64,000 nucleotides of DNA from Caballeronia grimmiae (GCF_000698555.1 NZ_JFHE01000003.1:62001-126000), one strand, 5' to 3'; positions 30,305-40,337 are shown, numbered from the stretch's first letter. Translations and numbers: made by a program. The notes: a model not told the origin generated them from the sequence alone.

Positions 30305-30655
30305 TCAGACCACGCAACGCGCCACATCGAAGCGCATCTGCGGCTCCGGCACGCCGCCATCATCGCTCGCCGACTGCTGCACCTTCACGGTCGATCCATA
30401 CCCCGAAGGGGTCAGCGTCACGAGCCACGCATTCGATCCGACGATAAGCTCCGTCGAACCCTGATCGCGGATCACTTGCGTCGACGGCAGCCTCCGCTGC
30501 AGGCAGTCCGATATGTCCGACGCCGCGCGCGCCGACGAGACATAGATCATGGGCTTCGCTGCCCGCAGTTCCGGGCCACTGGTCGAGCCGCACGCGGCAA
30601 GCGCCCCGGCAGCCGAAGCGAAAGCGGTAACGAGAATTAGGCGATGCAAGGTCAT
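30305..30655 (-). CDS. Small lipoprotein of unknown function
   Basis: The protein has 116 residues, a lipoprotein signal peptide and the lipobox LAAC (Cys22). The mature part, with AASDISDCLQRRL, ELIVGSNAWLVTLTP and VKVQQSASDDG, resembles short betaproteobacterial sugar ABC- or DUF-type lipoproteins, but I cannot name a family. The ATG at 30655 begins the signal peptide and has GGAG upstream. It is divergent from map. Confidence 0.75.
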   Translation of the reverse strand: MTLHRLILVTAFASAAGALAACGSTSGPELRAAKPMIYVSSARAASDISDCLQRRLPSTQVIRDQGSTELIVGSNAWLVTLTPSGYGSTVKVQQSASDDGGVPEPQMRFDVARCVV

Positions 30656-30868
30656 AACGCTCCGTGAGAAAACGCGAAGTCGGCGCACGGACGCGACGCA
30701 CGCCGGAAACAGCGCAAAAGGCCGTGGTCCAGAGCGGCCGCCGCCCGTTGCCGAAAGCGGCAATGCTATCATCGGGCCCATTGTCCTCGTGCGGGGCGCA
30801 CCTCCGGCAGTCGCCAGAGGCGGTTCCGGGCCCGCATGCAGGCGGCACGAAACCATCCGCATTGCTCA

Positions 30869-31651
30869 ATGGCCATCACCCTCAAGACTCCCGCCGACAT
30901 CGAGAAGCTGCGCATCTCAGGCCGCCTGGCCGCCGAAGTTCTCGCGATGATCGCCGAACACGTGCGCCCCGGCGTCACCACCGACGAACTCGACTCCATC
31001 TGCAATCGCTTCATCGTCGACGAGCTGAAGGCGGTGCCGGCGAACGTCGGCTACATGGGCTTTCCGAAGACGGTTTGCACGTCGGTCAATCACGTGGTGT
31101 GTCACGGCATTCCGGGGCCGAAGGAATTGAAGGACGGCGACATCATCAATATCGATGTCGCGATCATCAAGGACGGCTACTTCGGCGACACCAGCCGCAT
31201 GTACTACGCCGGCACGCCTGCAAAGGAAGCGCGGCGTCTGACCGAAACCACCTACGAAGCGATGGTCGCCGGCATCCGCGCGGTGCGTCCCGGCGCGACG
31301 CTCGGCGATATCGGCTTCGCGATCCAGTCGGTCGCGCATCGCGAAGGCTTTTCGGTGGTGCGCGAGTACTGCGGCCACGGCATCGGCCGGGTGTATCACG
31401 AAGACCCGCAAGTGCTGCATTACGGCCAGCGCGGCGCGGGGCTGCGTCTGAAGCCCGGCCTGGTCTTCACCATCGAGCCGATGATCAACGCGGGCCGCGC
31501 GGCCACGCAGCAATCACGCGATGGCTGGACCGTCACCACCAAGGATCGTTCGCTGTCGGCGCAATGGGAACACATGGTCGCCGTCACCGAGGAAGGCTTC
31601 GAGCTGCTTACGCCCTGGCCGGATGGCACGGGCGCTTACGCGCAACCGTGA
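30869..31651 (+). CDS. map: Methionine aminopeptidase, type I
   Basis: This 260-residue cytosolic metalloenzyme removes the initiator methionine. Metal ligands of the pita-bread fold are visible: Asp96 and Asp107 in INIDVAIIKDGYFGDTSRMY, the histidine in CGHGIGRVYHEDP, and glutamates in FTIEPMI and QWEHMVAVTE. The start is the ATG of MAITLKTPADIEKLR at 30869, as in homologs, not an in-frame ATG eleven codons earlier. Confidence 0.96.
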   Translation: MAITLKTPADIEKLRISGRLAAEVLAMIAEHVRPGVTTDELDSICNRFIVDELKAVPANVGYMGFPKTVCTSVNHVVCHGIPGPKELKDGDIINIDVAIIKDGYFGDTSRMYYAGTPAKEARRLTETTYEAMVAGIRAVRPGATLGDIGFAIQSVAHREGFSVVREYCGHGIGRVYHEDPQVLHYGQRGAGLRLKPGLVFTIEPMINAGRAATQQSRDGWTVTTKDRSLSAQWEHMVAVTEEGFELLTPWPDGTGAYAQP

Positions 31652-31817
31652 GCGGGCAGCGCCAGCAAAGCCTCGAAAGCGTGCGCTGTTAAGCACTTTC
31701 CAGGATTTAGGAATTGACGGGTACGCCCGTTCGGATGAAGCTACGCGAATGGGCCTGCGCCCGGGCCGCCGCAAGGCGCCCGGGCAAAGCCAGAAAGCCA
31801 GAGAGATAATCGCCCGC

Positions 31818-32342
31818 ATGAGTCCCTCACTGACCGTCAGCCGCATCGGCGCGCAACAAGGTTCGGTTTTGCGCGAGCTTCGCACGGCATCGCTGCGCGA
31901 AGCGCCGTACGCGTTCGGCGAAACACTCGAAGACGCACTGCTCGTCGATCCCGCTTCATTCGACGATACCGCCACGCTGCACGCCAGCTCGCCCCGGCTC
32001 GCCACCTTTCTGCTGTACACCGAAGGGCATCCGGCCGGGCTCGTGCATGCGTATATCGAAGAGACCGATGACAAGCGGGCATTCGTGAGCGCACTGTGGG
32101 TCGCGCCGGCGGTTCGTCATCTGCGGGGCGGGGAACTGCTCGTCAACTTCGCATCGCAGTGGCTCGCGGAGCAGGGCGCATCGGAAGTGCATGCATGGAT
32201 CGCCGATGAAAACCGCAACGCGATGCGCTTCTACGAACGCCTCGGCTTCGGCCCCACCGGCGATCGACGCGCGATGCCGATGCACGAGCAGGAAGCGGAA
32301 TCGCTCTACGTGCGTCACATGAAGTCCGGACACGACGCTTAA
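31818..32342 (+). CDS. GNAT-family N-acetyltransferase
   Basis: This 174-residue protein has the GNAT acetyl-CoA core: [56 protein letters not shown] spread over about residues 90-150, with the V-x-P-x-x-R beta-4/alpha-3 P-loop somewhat degenerate. The acetyl acceptor is unknown. It lies between map and minC on the same strand with gaps of more than 130 bases, so it may be its own transcription unit. Confidence 0.85.
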   Translation: MSPSLTVSRIGAQQGSVLRELRTASLREAPYAFGETLEDALLVDPASFDDTATLHASSPRLATFLLYTEGHPAGLVHAYIEETDDKRAFVSALWVAPAVRHLRGGELLVNFASQWLAEQGASEVHAWIADENRNAMRFYERLGFGPTGDRRAMPMHEQEAESLYVRHMKSGHDA

Positions 32343-32475
32343 GCCCTCCACGTCCAGCCTTTGCATGGCGTGCGCGCCGCACGCACTCATCTGTTCGATG
32401 CCAGAAAATCGGCCTGAAAAACTATGGCCGCAAGCGTGTACGCCTGTAAAATACGCAAAATTTTTGGCCGTTCCT

Positions 32476-33255
32476 ATGTCGCTCAACAAAACGCCCTTCT
32501 TCGAACTGCGCAGCGGCTCCGTCGACACGCTTCTCTTCGTCGTCAAGACTCCCGACCTCGACGTCCTTCGCACCGAACTCACGCGGCGCTTCGAAGCGAC
32601 TCCCGAATTCTTCGCGAACGACGTCGTCGCCATCGACGTGCGGCGCCTTGCCTCGGCTGACGTAGGCGAAGGCGAGCGTGTATCGCTTGCGGAGCTTGAG
32701 ACGCTTTTGAAAAGCGTGCGCATGCGTCCCGTTGGCGTCGTCGCGTTGCCGTCGCAGGCCTGGGCGATTCAATGGGCCAACGCGGGCGGCCTGCCCATTC
32801 TGGAAGCACGCGACCGCCGGGGCGCGCCGAAGCCCTCCGTCGATGAAGCGAAGCCCAACACCGAAGCCGCCGCTGTCATCGAAGCAGCCGTCGCGAAGGA
32901 GCCGCCGCCCGCGCTGCCGCAGCCGGCGACCATCATCGACAGGCCGCTTCGCTCCGGCCAGCAGGTGTACGCGAAGGGCGATCTCATCGTGCTCGGGCTC
33001 GTGTCGTATGGAGCCGAAGTCATCGCGGAAGGGAACATCCATATCTATGCGCCGTTGCGTGGCCGCGCGCTCGCAGGCGTGCACGGCAATCTCGAAGCGC
33101 GCATCTTCTGCACGTGTCTCGAGCCGGAACTGATTTCCATCGCCGGGATCTACCGGACGACCGAGAACCCGCTCGCAGCCGATGTGCAGAGCAAGCCCGT
33201 GCAGATCTGGCTCAACGAAGAAAAGCTCATGATCGAACCGCTGCGGCTGACCTGA
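32476..33255 (+). CDS. minC: Septum site-determining protein MinC
   Basis: This 259-residue inhibitor of FtsZ assembly has an N-terminal FtsZ-interacting domain (about 1-110), a Pro/Ala-rich linker (about 115-155) and the C-terminal beta-helix domain with [34 protein letters not shown], the MinC signature that binds MinD. The ATG at 32476 gives the canonical N-terminus. It starts the minCDE operon; minD follows at 78 bases. Confidence 0.95.
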   Translation: MSLNKTPFFELRSGSVDTLLFVVKTPDLDVLRTELTRRFEATPEFFANDVVAIDVRRLASADVGEGERVSLAELETLLKSVRMRPVGVVALPSQAWAIQWANAGGLPILEARDRRGAPKPSVDEAKPNTEAAAVIEAAVAKEPPPALPQPATIIDRPLRSGQQVYAKGDLIVLGLVSYGAEVIAEGNIHIYAPLRGRALAGVHGNLEARIFCTCLEPELISIAGIYRTTENPLAADVQSKPVQIWLNEEKLMIEPLRLT

Positions 33256-33333
33256 AGCCGCGCGCCCGTTGCGTATGGCGCGCGCTCATGCATGAGGCGC
33301 GAGCGGACCTATTGACGAACACAAGGTACTTGT

Positions 33334-34149
33334 ATGGCAAAAATCATTGTGGTGACTTCGGGGAAGGGCGGCGTCGGCAAGACGACCACCAGCGCGAGCT
33401 TTGCATCGGCGCTTGCCATACGCGGCCACAAGACGGCCGTGATCGACTTCGACGTCGGTCTGCGCAACCTCGACCTCATCATGGGCTGCGAACGCCGCGT
33501 CGTGTACGACCTGATCAACGTCATTCAGGGCGAAGCGAACCTGCATCAGGCGCTCATCAAGGACAAGAAATGCGAGAACCTTTACATCCTTCCGGCGTCT
33601 CAGACGCGTGACAAGGACGCATTGACGCTCGAAGGCGTCGAGAAGGTCATCGACGAACTCATCAAGATGGACTTCGAGTACATCGTCTGCGATTCGCCCG
33701 CGGGCATCGAGTCGGGCGCGCTGATGGCCATGCACTTCGCCGACGAAGCGCTCATCGTGACGAATCCGGAAGTGTCGTCGGTGCGGGACTCGGACCGCAT
33801 TCTCGGCATTCTCGCATCCAAGACGAAGCGCGCGATGGAAGGCAAGGAGCCGGTCAAGGAACACTTGCTGATCACGCGCTACAACCCGAAGCGCGTCTCC
33901 GAGGGCGAGATGCTGTCGCTCAGCGATATCCAGGAGATCCTGCGCATCGACCTCATCGGCGTGATTCCGGAATCCGAAGCGGTGCTGCATGCATCGAATC
34001 AAGGTTTGCCGGCCGTGCATCTCGACGGCACCGATGTCGCGGAATCCTACAAGGACGTGGTGTCGCGTTTCCTCGGCGAGGAAAAGGCGCTGCGTTTCAC
34101 TGACTACCAGAAGCCTGGCCTGCTGCAACGCATCTTCGGCACCAAGTAA
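33334..34149 (+). CDS. minD: Septum site-determining ATPase MinD
   Basis: This 271-residue membrane-cycling ATPase positions the division inhibitor. A deviant Walker A KGGVGKTT is at 11-18 and a C-terminal amphipathic membrane-targeting helix ends GLLQRIFGTK. minE begins 9 bases after the stop. Confidence 0.97.
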   Translation: MAKIIVVTSGKGGVGKTTTSASFASALAIRGHKTAVIDFDVGLRNLDLIMGCERRVVYDLINVIQGEANLHQALIKDKKCENLYILPASQTRDKDALTLEGVEKVIDELIKMDFEYIVCDSPAGIESGALMAMHFADEALIVTNPEVSSVRDSDRILGILASKTKRAMEGKEPVKEHLLITRYNPKRVSEGEMLSLSDIQEILRIDLIGVIPESEAVLHASNQGLPAVHLDGTDVAESYKDVVSRFLGEEKALRFTDYQKPGLLQRIFGTK

Positions 34150-34158
34150 GGGGACGCA

Positions 34159-34413
34159 ATGTCGATTCTTTCGTTTTTGCTGGGCGAGAAAAAGAAGTCC
34201 GCTACGGTCGCGAAGGAACGCTTGCAGTTGATCATTGCGCACGAGCGCGCGGGTGGCAAAGCCGCCGCCGATTATCTGCCGGCGTTGCAACGAGAACTGG
34301 TTGCCGTGATTTCGAAGTACGTGAAGATTTCCGATGACGATATTCGAGTGAGCCTCGAACGTCAGGACGATCTCGAAGTGCTGGAAGTGAAGATCGAAAT
34401 TCCGCAGGCGTAA
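34159..34413 (+). CDS. minE: Cell division topological factor MinE
   Basis: This 84-residue protein drives MinD off the membrane. The N-terminal helix ([15 protein letters not shown]) binds membrane and MinD, and the C-terminal half ([24 protein letters not shown]) is the dimeric topological-specificity domain. AAGGGGAC precedes the ATG. The operon ends at a strong terminator. Confidence 0.96.
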   Translation: MSILSFLLGEKKKSATVAKERLQLIIAHERAGGKAAADYLPALQRELVAVISKYVKISDDDIRVSLERQDDLEVLEVKIEIPQA

Positions 34414-34466
34414 CGCGCCATCGCGCACCGCGCGGCGTCGTACGCCCGCGCGGTGAGTTGTGATAT

Positions 34467-34499
34467 GAAAAAGCCAGGATCCGGCGATCCTGGCTTTTT
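34467..34499. terminator. Bidirectional terminator between minE and the CLC gene
   Basis: AAAAGCCAGGATC and GATCCTGGCTTTTT form a 12-bp stem with A and T tracts on both sides, placed between convergent genes. Confidence 0.92.
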
Positions 34500-34531
34500 G
34501 CTTATGCGCGCTATCGTTTGCGCGCCGCGGT

Positions 34532-35896
34532 TCACGCCTGTTTTTCGACGGGCGCCGCTTTGGTTGCGGGCACTTCCGGCGACGGCGCGTGCGGGGCGAC
34601 GGGCGTCGCATAGCGCTCGGACAGCGCCTCGTAGAGCGGGGGCGCGAACGCACGCGACACCCGGCTCGAGATGAGCGCGGTCGCCATCAGCGAGATGACG
34701 AGCGCGTGGCCGTTGATCATCTCCATCACGATGACGAACGCGGTGATCGGCGACTGGGTGACGGCGGCGAGATAGCCGACCATCGCGAGCGCGATGAGCA
34801 TCGGCAGCGGCATGTCGGTGAAAAACATGTGGAGCACATTGCCGAAGCCCGCGCCGATCGACAGCGACGGCGCGAAGATGCCGCCGGGGATGCCGGGCAG
34901 ATACGAGCCGATCATCGACACCATCTTGAGCAGCGGATAAAACACCGACAGATGCTCGCGTCCTTCGAGCAGGCCGCGCGCTTCGGCGTATCCGCTGCCG
35001 AACGTCGTGCCGCCGGATACGATGCCCGCCACCGCGATGACGAGTCCGCACAGCGCGGCGAACGCCACCGGACGCGATGCGTGCAGCGTGCGCAGCGGCG
35101 CGGGAATCCACTTCGCCGTGTTGAGCAGCAGCCAGCAGAACACGCCGCCCGCGATACCGGTGATGATCGCCGTTACGACGACCGCGACCGCCAGCAGACT
35201 GGGGAAATGCGCGCCGACGTCGATGGTGCCGAAGTACGTGTAGTTGCCGTTCAACCCCAGCGCCACGATGCCGGCGATGATGATGCCGGTGATCAGCACG
35301 CCGCTCGCGCGCGTCGAGAAGCTGCGTGTCAGTTCTTCGATCGCGAACACGATACCGGCAAGCGGCGTGTTGAACGCCGCCGACAGACCCGCCGCCGCGC
35401 CTGCGAGCACGAGTTGCCGCTCGATCAGCAAATTCGAGCGCGGATAAAACCGCCGCATGTTGAACATCAGCGCCGCGCCGACCTGCACGGTCGGCCCTTC
35501 CCGTCCGATCGTGAAGCCGCCGAGAATCGCGATGAAGGAAACGGCGATCTTGCTGGCGAGGATCTTGAGCGTCAGAAGCCGCTTGCCTGCCGCCGCCGTC
35601 GGGCTGTGCAGCACGGCGATGACTTGCGGAATACCGCTGCCTTCGGAGCCGCGAAAGAAGCTGCGCGTAAGAAAGACGCACAGCGCCGCGACCGCCGGCG
35701 TCACGATGAGCGGCAGCCACGGATGCTCGGCGCGATAGTGCATGAAGAGGCCGTAGCCCCAGTCGATGAGTCGTGCGTAATACACCGCGACGAGACCGAC
35801 GAGAATCGCGCCCAGCCAGAAGATGCCGTAGCGCCGCCACAGACTGCGCGTGCGGCGCGTGGTCAGGGTCGAGAGAGAGCGGAGCGCTCGGAGCAT
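34532..35896 (-). CDS. CLC-family chloride channel/transporter
   Basis: This 454-residue membrane protein carries the three CLC ion-selectivity signatures: GSGIP at 86-90, GREGP at 131-135 with the gating glutamate Glu133, and GIFAP in the second half. About ten or more membrane helices are present. E. coli ClcA of this fold is a proton/chloride antiporter, whereas others are channels; the proton-glutamate residue that decides this was not located with certainty. It converges on minE across the terminator. Confidence 0.92.
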   Translation of the reverse strand: MLRALRSLSTLTTRRTRSLWRRYGIFWLGAILVGLVAVYYARLIDWGYGLFMHYRAEHPWLPLIVTPAVAALCVFLTRSFFRGSEGSGIPQVIAVLHSPTAAAGKRLLTLKILASKIAVSFIAILGGFTIGREGPTVQVGAALMFNMRRFYPRSNLLIERQLVLAGAAAGLSAAFNTPLAGIVFAIEELTRSFSTRASGVLITGIIIAGIVALGLNGNYTYFGTIDVGAHFPSLLAVAVVVTAIITGIAGGVFCWLLLNTAKWIPAPLRTLHASRPVAFAALCGLVIAVAGIVSGGTTFGSGYAEARGLLEGREHLSVFYPLLKMVSMIGSYLPGIPGGIFAPSLSIGAGFGNVLHMFFTDMPLPMLIALAMVGYLAAVTQSPITAFVIVMEMINGHALVISLMATALISSRVSRAFAPPLYEALSERYATPVAPHAPSPEVPATKAAPVEKQA

Positions 35897-36165
35897 GCGG
35901 TAGCCGTCGCTTTCTGAAGAGCGCCGATTATAACGACCATCTCATAAACGGGCGCGCTGGCTGAGAAGGCAGAACGGCCGCCAGAAAAAAGAACAGGCGC
36001 GAGGCTTGCGCCGGGCGCCCAGGAAACGCTCCCACAAAGCAGGAGCGGAGAGGAGAAGAGCGCCGCACGCGCCGGAAATATGACCGAGCACGCGCGGCAT
36101 TAATCGTTCCGACTGGGTCACGCGATGGAAGTTCAACGGAGTTTCGAACTTCGTCGCCTGGACGT

Positions 36166-36345
36166 TCAAGCCGTAAGGACTTCGAAAGCAATCACGGCGG
36201 CGATTGCGCCGAGATTGGCGACGACCGCCTCGCATAGGACTCCGCGCCATGTCGCGGGCCGGAAGCGGATTGCAAGCAGCAGGGCGACGGACAGCGCGAT
36301 GGCGATCATCGCGACGAGGTGCGAGCTTTGCAGATAGAGGCGCAT
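36166..36345 (-). CDS. Small two-helix membrane protein
   Basis: The 59-residue protein (MRLYLQSSHLVAMIAIALSV at the start) consists almost wholly of two hydrophobic segments, about 8-27 and 37-57, separated by a short Arg-containing loop. GGAG 7 bases before the ATG at 36345 supports translation. No family is recognisable. It lies between the CLC gene and an OpgC-like gene. Confidence 0.6.
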   Translation of the reverse strand: MRLYLQSSHLVAMIAIALSVALLLAIRFRPATWRGVLCEAVVANLGAIAAVIAFEVLTA

Positions 36346-36570
36346 GGTGGTCTCCGCTGAAGTGCCTTGCTGCAGTCGAGTATAGGCATGCCGCGCCGCA
36401 CGTGAAACCGGCAGAAACGCCATTTTCCCGCCAGCTTGCGGACGGCGTTCGAGTGTTAGCTTTGATGCACGCATTTCAGGGAATCTTCTTGCAGCGCCGC
36501 TTACCAACCCGAATACGCGCAATCGTCCGTGAGAGGCGCGCCCGACAGCAGTTCGTGGAGCAATCGATCG

Positions 36571-37770
36571 ATGACTTCCCCGACGACACGTTCACTAGAA
36601 GTCGATTTCTTCCGGGGAATCGTGCTGCTGGTCATCGCGGTCGACCATATATCGGGAAGCGTGCTGTCGCATTTCACGTTGCATCGATACGCGTTCTGCG
36701 ATTCAGCTGAAGTCTTCGTGTTTCTTGGCGGTTACGCGTCGGCGGCGGCTTACACGGCGCTCGCGACTCGCCGTGGCCATCCGGCCGCTCGCCGACGCTT
36801 TTTCAAGCGAAGCTGGGAAATCTATCGCGCGTATCTGCTGACGGCGGTGCTGATGCTGCTGGGCGGCGCGCTGCTGATGCTCCTCCAGATCGACTCGCCG
36901 ATGCTGCAATACACCGAATGGCCCGCACTGCTCGGGCGTCCGTTCGGTCTGACGCTCGATGTCGCGACGTTGCGCCAGCAGCCGTATCTGTCGTCGGTAT
37001 TGCCGATGTACGCGCTTTTCGCGCTGGCCATGCCGGTCGTGGCGCCGCTTGCGCAGCGCAAGCCTGTCGTCGTGATGTTCGGCAGCCTGCTGCTGTGGCT
37101 CGCCGCCGCGCCGCTCGCGCACGCGCTGCCGGCGTCATATGTGCAAGCATGGTCCTTCAACCCGTTCGCCTGGCAACTGATGTTCGCGGCGGGCGTGCTG
37201 GCGCGCGTGCAGCCGATCAGCGACACGTTCCACGCGAGCCGGACCGCGCGCTGGCTCACGTGTTTCGCGGTCGCCTTTGCTCTGACATTCGCGTTTGCAA
37301 AGCTGTTCCTCGAGACGCAAGCCCCGCCGGGATACATGAAGCAGAATCTCGCGACGCTGCGCATCGTGAGTTTCGCGGTGGTGGCGTGGATCGTCGCGCG
37401 GGCGGTGTATCGAGGATGGATCGGCGATCTGGCGCGCAGGCTGCCGGGCGTCGTGACGGTGGGGCAGCAGGGGCTCGTGTGTTTCATCGCGGGCGCGTGC
37501 GTGTCGCTGGTGCTGGATTCGGCGCTGCGCGTGATGGGCGTCGATCAACTGGGACGGACGCCGTCGCACTGGCTCGCGGGACTTGCCGCCGATGCGCTCG
37601 CCATCGGCGCGCTGCTCTGGCTCGCGCGCTTCTGGGCGGATCGCAAGGCGGCGAAGGCGGCCCGCGCGAAGGAGGCGGCCCGCGCCGGGGCAAAGCCGTC
37701 ACCGCGTCTGCCCGTCATCGAGCGGCGGCCGGCGCCCGCGCACGCCGTCGATCGGCGGCGCGAGCGTTGA
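36571..37770 (+). CDS. opgC: OpgC-domain membrane protein
   Basis: This 399-residue protein has about ten membrane helices and the OpgC N-terminus: RSLEVDFFRGIVLLVIAVDHISGSVLS, followed by DSAEVFVFLGGYASAAAYT. OpgC proteins are acyltransferase-like and add succinyl groups to osmoregulated periplasmic glucans; other members may modify different glycans. A basic Lys/Arg/Ala-rich tail (about 365-399) is unusual. The ATG at 36571 aligns with family starts; GGAG is about 10 bases upstream. No opgGH genes are in the window. Confidence 0.85.
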   Translation: MTSPTTRSLEVDFFRGIVLLVIAVDHISGSVLSHFTLHRYAFCDSAEVFVFLGGYASAAAYTALATRRGHPAARRRFFKRSWEIYRAYLLTAVLMLLGGALLMLLQIDSPMLQYTEWPALLGRPFGLTLDVATLRQQPYLSSVLPMYALFALAMPVVAPLAQRKPVVVMFGSLLLWLAAAPLAHALPASYVQAWSFNPFAWQLMFAAGVLARVQPISDTFHASRTARWLTCFAVAFALTFAFAKLFLETQAPPGYMKQNLATLRIVSFAVVAWIVARAVYRGWIGDLARRLPGVVTVGQQGLVCFIAGACVSLVLDSALRVMGVDQLGRTPSHWLAGLAADALAIGALLWLARFWADRKAAKAARAKEAARAGAKPSPRLPVIERRPAPAHAVDRRRER

Positions 37771-37794
37771 ACGTGTCGCCGCGCCGCGCCTTGG

Positions 37795-39099
37795 TCACTC
37801 CAGCGTGATGTCGCGTGTCTCGCGCATCGCGAGCACGGCGAGGAGGCTCACCGCCGCCGCGACCGACACGTAGCCGCCGACCCACGCGAGTCCGCCGCGA
37901 TTCGCGAGCAGTTGCGCGATATACGGCGCCACCGACGCTCCCAGAATCCCGCCCAGGTTGTACGCGACGCCCGCGCCGGTATAGCGCACGTTGGTCGGAA
38001 ACAGTTCGGGCAGAAGCGCGCCCATCGGTGCGAACGTCACGCCCATGAGGAACAGTTCGATGACGAGGAAGAGCGCGACGTACGCCGTGTTGCCGCTGCC
38101 GAGCAACGGCGCCATCGCGAAGCCGGAGAGGATCGCCGCGATGCAGCCGACGGCCAGCACCGGCTTGCGGCCGAAGCGGTCGCTGGCGATGGCGGAGATC
38201 GGCGTGGCGATCGCCATGAACAGCACGGCGAAGCACAACAGGCCGAGGAACTTCTCGCGCGAGAAGTGCAGCGTGGCGACGCCGTACGACAGCGAAAAGA
38301 CCGTCGAGATGTAGAAGAGCGTATAGCAGACGACCATCGCGAGTGCGCCGAGCAGCGTCGGCCCGAGATAGCGGCCAAGCAGCGTCGCGACGGGCACGCG
38401 CACGCGCTCCTGGCGTTCCAGTGCGGCGCGGAACGCGGGCGTTTCCGCGATCTTCAGGCGCACGTAGAGGCCGAGCGCCACCAGCACCGCGCTGACGATG
38501 AACGGCACGCGCCAGCCCCAACTGCGAAACTGTTCGTCGGAAAGCGAGAGCGCGAGGCCGAAGAACAGTCCGTTCGATGCCAGAAAACCGACCGACGGCC
38601 CGAGCTGCGGAAACATCCCGAAGAGACCGCGCTTGCCTTTGGGCGCGTATTCGGTCGCGAGCAGCGCCGCGCCGCCCCATTCGCCGCCCAGCCCGATGCC
38701 CTGGCCGAAGCGCAGGATGCACAGCAGCACGGGCGCGAGGCTGCCGATGGAATCGTAGCCGGGCACGAAGCCGATGAGCGTCGTGGAGACGCCCATCACG
38801 AGCAGCGACGCGACGAGCGTCGATTTCCGGCCGACGCGATCGCCGAAATGCCCGAACAGGAACGAGCCGATGGGGCGAGCCAGAAACGCGATGCCGAAGG
38901 TGACGAACGCCGAGAGCGCCTGCGCCGCCGGCGATCCATGCGGAAAGAACACCGGCCCGATGACGAGCGCGGCGGCGGTGGCGTACACGTAGAAGTCGTA
39001 GAACTCGATCGCGGTGCCGATGAAGCTCGCAAAGATCACGCGCGAGGTGCTTTGGGCTTTATCGCCGGGGTTGGCGGCGGAAAGCGGGGTTGAGGACAT
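37795..39099 (-). CDS. MFS transporter, metabolite:H+ symporter (MHS) subfamily
   Basis: This 434-residue, twelve-helix transporter has the MHS opening ASFIGTAIEFYDFYVYATAAALV, the MFS loop motif GHFGDRVGRKSTL near 80-95, and RFGQGIGLGGEWGGAALLATEYAP near 135-160, diagnostic of the citrate/alpha-ketoglutarate/shikimate-type symporters. The substrate is unknown, probably an organic acid or betaine-like solute. It converges on the OpgC-like gene with a 24-base gap. Confidence 0.9.
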   Translation of the reverse strand: MSSTPLSAANPGDKAQSTSRVIFASFIGTAIEFYDFYVYATAAALVIGPVFFPHGSPAAQALSAFVTFGIAFLARPIGSFLFGHFGDRVGRKSTLVASLLVMGVSTTLIGFVPGYDSIGSLAPVLLCILRFGQGIGLGGEWGGAALLATEYAPKGKRGLFGMFPQLGPSVGFLASNGLFFGLALSLSDEQFRSWGWRVPFIVSAVLVALGLYVRLKIAETPAFRAALERQERVRVPVATLLGRYLGPTLLGALAMVVCYTLFYISTVFSLSYGVATLHFSREKFLGLLCFAVLFMAIATPISAIASDRFGRKPVLAVGCIAAILSGFAMAPLLGSGNTAYVALFLVIELFLMGVTFAPMGALLPELFPTNVRYTGAGVAYNLGGILGASVAPYIAQLLANRGGLAWVGGYVSVAAAVSLLAVLAMRETRDITLE

Positions 39100-39360
39100 G
39101 GTGTCTCCGTTTCATGAAGCGCTGTTGGGCGCATCGGCCGCAAATGGACGATGGCGCTCGGTCATGCTTTTATAGGGATGAAAAACGATGCCTCGGGCTG
39201 CGCGAGAGTGTGCGCAAGGCGGGTGCGGCGTGGCCGCATGAGCGCTTCGCGCGGCGCGCGGGGTCGGCGCGCGGCGAAGGCGGCGCCGGTCGGAGCCGGC
39301 AGGGGTGTCAAAAGTATATCGACCGGGCGCGGAGAGCGCCAACTCGTTCGCCGGCGGGCG

Positions 39361-39852
39361 CTAGTCGATGGTCGTCGCCTGCGGCGAGTGCGATGTCTGC
39401 AACTGGAACTGGCCGTTGTCGTTGAACATCCATCCTTCGAAGAGTTCGATCTGGCCGCTGCCGTTCAGGAGCCGCGCGGGCGGCGCGGGCAAGGGCGCCG
39501 AGCGTCGCAATGACGCGAGCGCGGTGGCTTCGGCTTCATCGTCCCCGTTCGTGCGATACACCGACGAATGCAGGACTCGCCCGCTGCGATCGACGGTGAA
39601 CGAGACGAGGACGAACGAGCGCAGCATCGCTTGCGGGGTGCCTCGGAGCACGAGCGACGGATTGCGCTCGAAGATGCGCTCCGCGATGCGCGCTTTGTAG
39701 TCATTGAGCGCGGGACTGGGCGCGGGCGTCGCGGGCGCGGCGGCGCGCGCCTGCACGACGCTCGGCGGCGGCGTGAATGTGCAGGCGGTGGTGGCGAGAA
39801 GGAGTATCGACGCGACGCAGATGCCCGACCGTCGTATGAATGAGGCGCACAT
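39361..39852 (-). CDS. Lipoprotein with TonB-C-like domain
   Basis: This 163-residue protein has a lipoprotein signal with lipobox TTAC (Cys24) and a Pro/Ala-rich spacer (about 26-48). The globular part reads VSFTVDRSGRVLHSSVYRTNGDDEAEATALASLRRSAPLPAPP, the beta-alpha-beta pattern of TonB C-terminal or TolA-like domains. The ATG at 39852 is chosen as the start of the signal peptide; an upstream in-frame ATG would add 21 unlikely residues. No ExbBD genes are close, so its partner is unknown. Confidence 0.7.
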   Translation of the reverse strand: MCASFIRRSGICVASILLLATTACTFTPPPSVVQARAAAPATPAPSPALNDYKARIAERIFERNPSLVLRGTPQAMLRSFVLVSFTVDRSGRVLHSSVYRTNGDDEAEATALASLRRSAPLPAPPARLLNGSGQIELFEGWMFNDNGQFQLQTSHSPQATTID

Positions 39853-39961
39853 GGAACGAAAGCACGAGTGACCCGATGATTTAATAGTAGTCGGTGATTG
39901 CGTCGACGGGTGCATAACTTGCTAACGATGGTTGTACATCGAACGGAGAACGGAGGAAGTC

Positions 39962-40120
39962 ATGAGCAGCGAACCGAATCGCCCTGAAGATGCACAGCCG
40001 GCCGAGCATAGCGACAACGAGAAGAGCAAGTTGCCGGAGCGTAACGACGAAGGCCGCAAGCAGGCTCCGAACGACCAGCCGGGCAAAGAGCCGGGCGCGG
40101 GCGAGCCGCCGGTGGGTTGA
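39962..40120 (+). CDS. Small disordered hydrophilic protein
   Basis: The 52-residue product, MSSEPNRPEDAQPAEHSDNE onward, is made almost only of charged and polar residues plus Pro, Gly and Ala; no hydrophobic core is possible. A strong GGAGGA site precedes the ATG, which argues for real translation. No family is recognised. It is followed 62 bases later by a similar mini-protein, and the two may be related stress-type proteins. Confidence 0.6.
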   Translation: MSSEPNRPEDAQPAEHSDNEKSKLPERNDEGRKQAPNDQPGKEPGAGEPPVG

Positions 40121-40182
40121 GCGCACTGGGGACGCGGTGCTAAGGTAGGAGAGAGGCGTCCCGCGCCTCTTGGGAGAAAGCT

Positions 40183-40323
40183 ATGTCACCGCAAACGATC
40201 CCCCCTTCCAACGGCGCGCCTGAACAGCCGCCGCCGTCACCCAACGAGAACGGATCGGTCCCCGATGCTGATAAGGCCGAGCCCGCGCCGCATGAACGTC
40301 CGGTCAGAACGGACGACAACTGA
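40183..40323 (+). CDS. Second small disordered protein (46 residues)
   Basis: The ATG at 40183 follows TGGGAGAAAGCT and opens a 46-codon frame encoding MSPQTIPPSNGAPEQPPPSP onward, ending RPVRTDDN. Like its upstream neighbour it is Pro/Glu/Asn-rich and lacks hydrophobic residues. The frame is short, but the ribosome site and sister gene support it. It converges on the next gene with 14 bases between stops. Confidence 0.5.
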   Translation: MSPQTIPPSNGAPEQPPPSPNENGSVPDADKAEPAPHERPVRTDDN

Positions 40324-40337
40324 CGCGGGCGTCTGCG

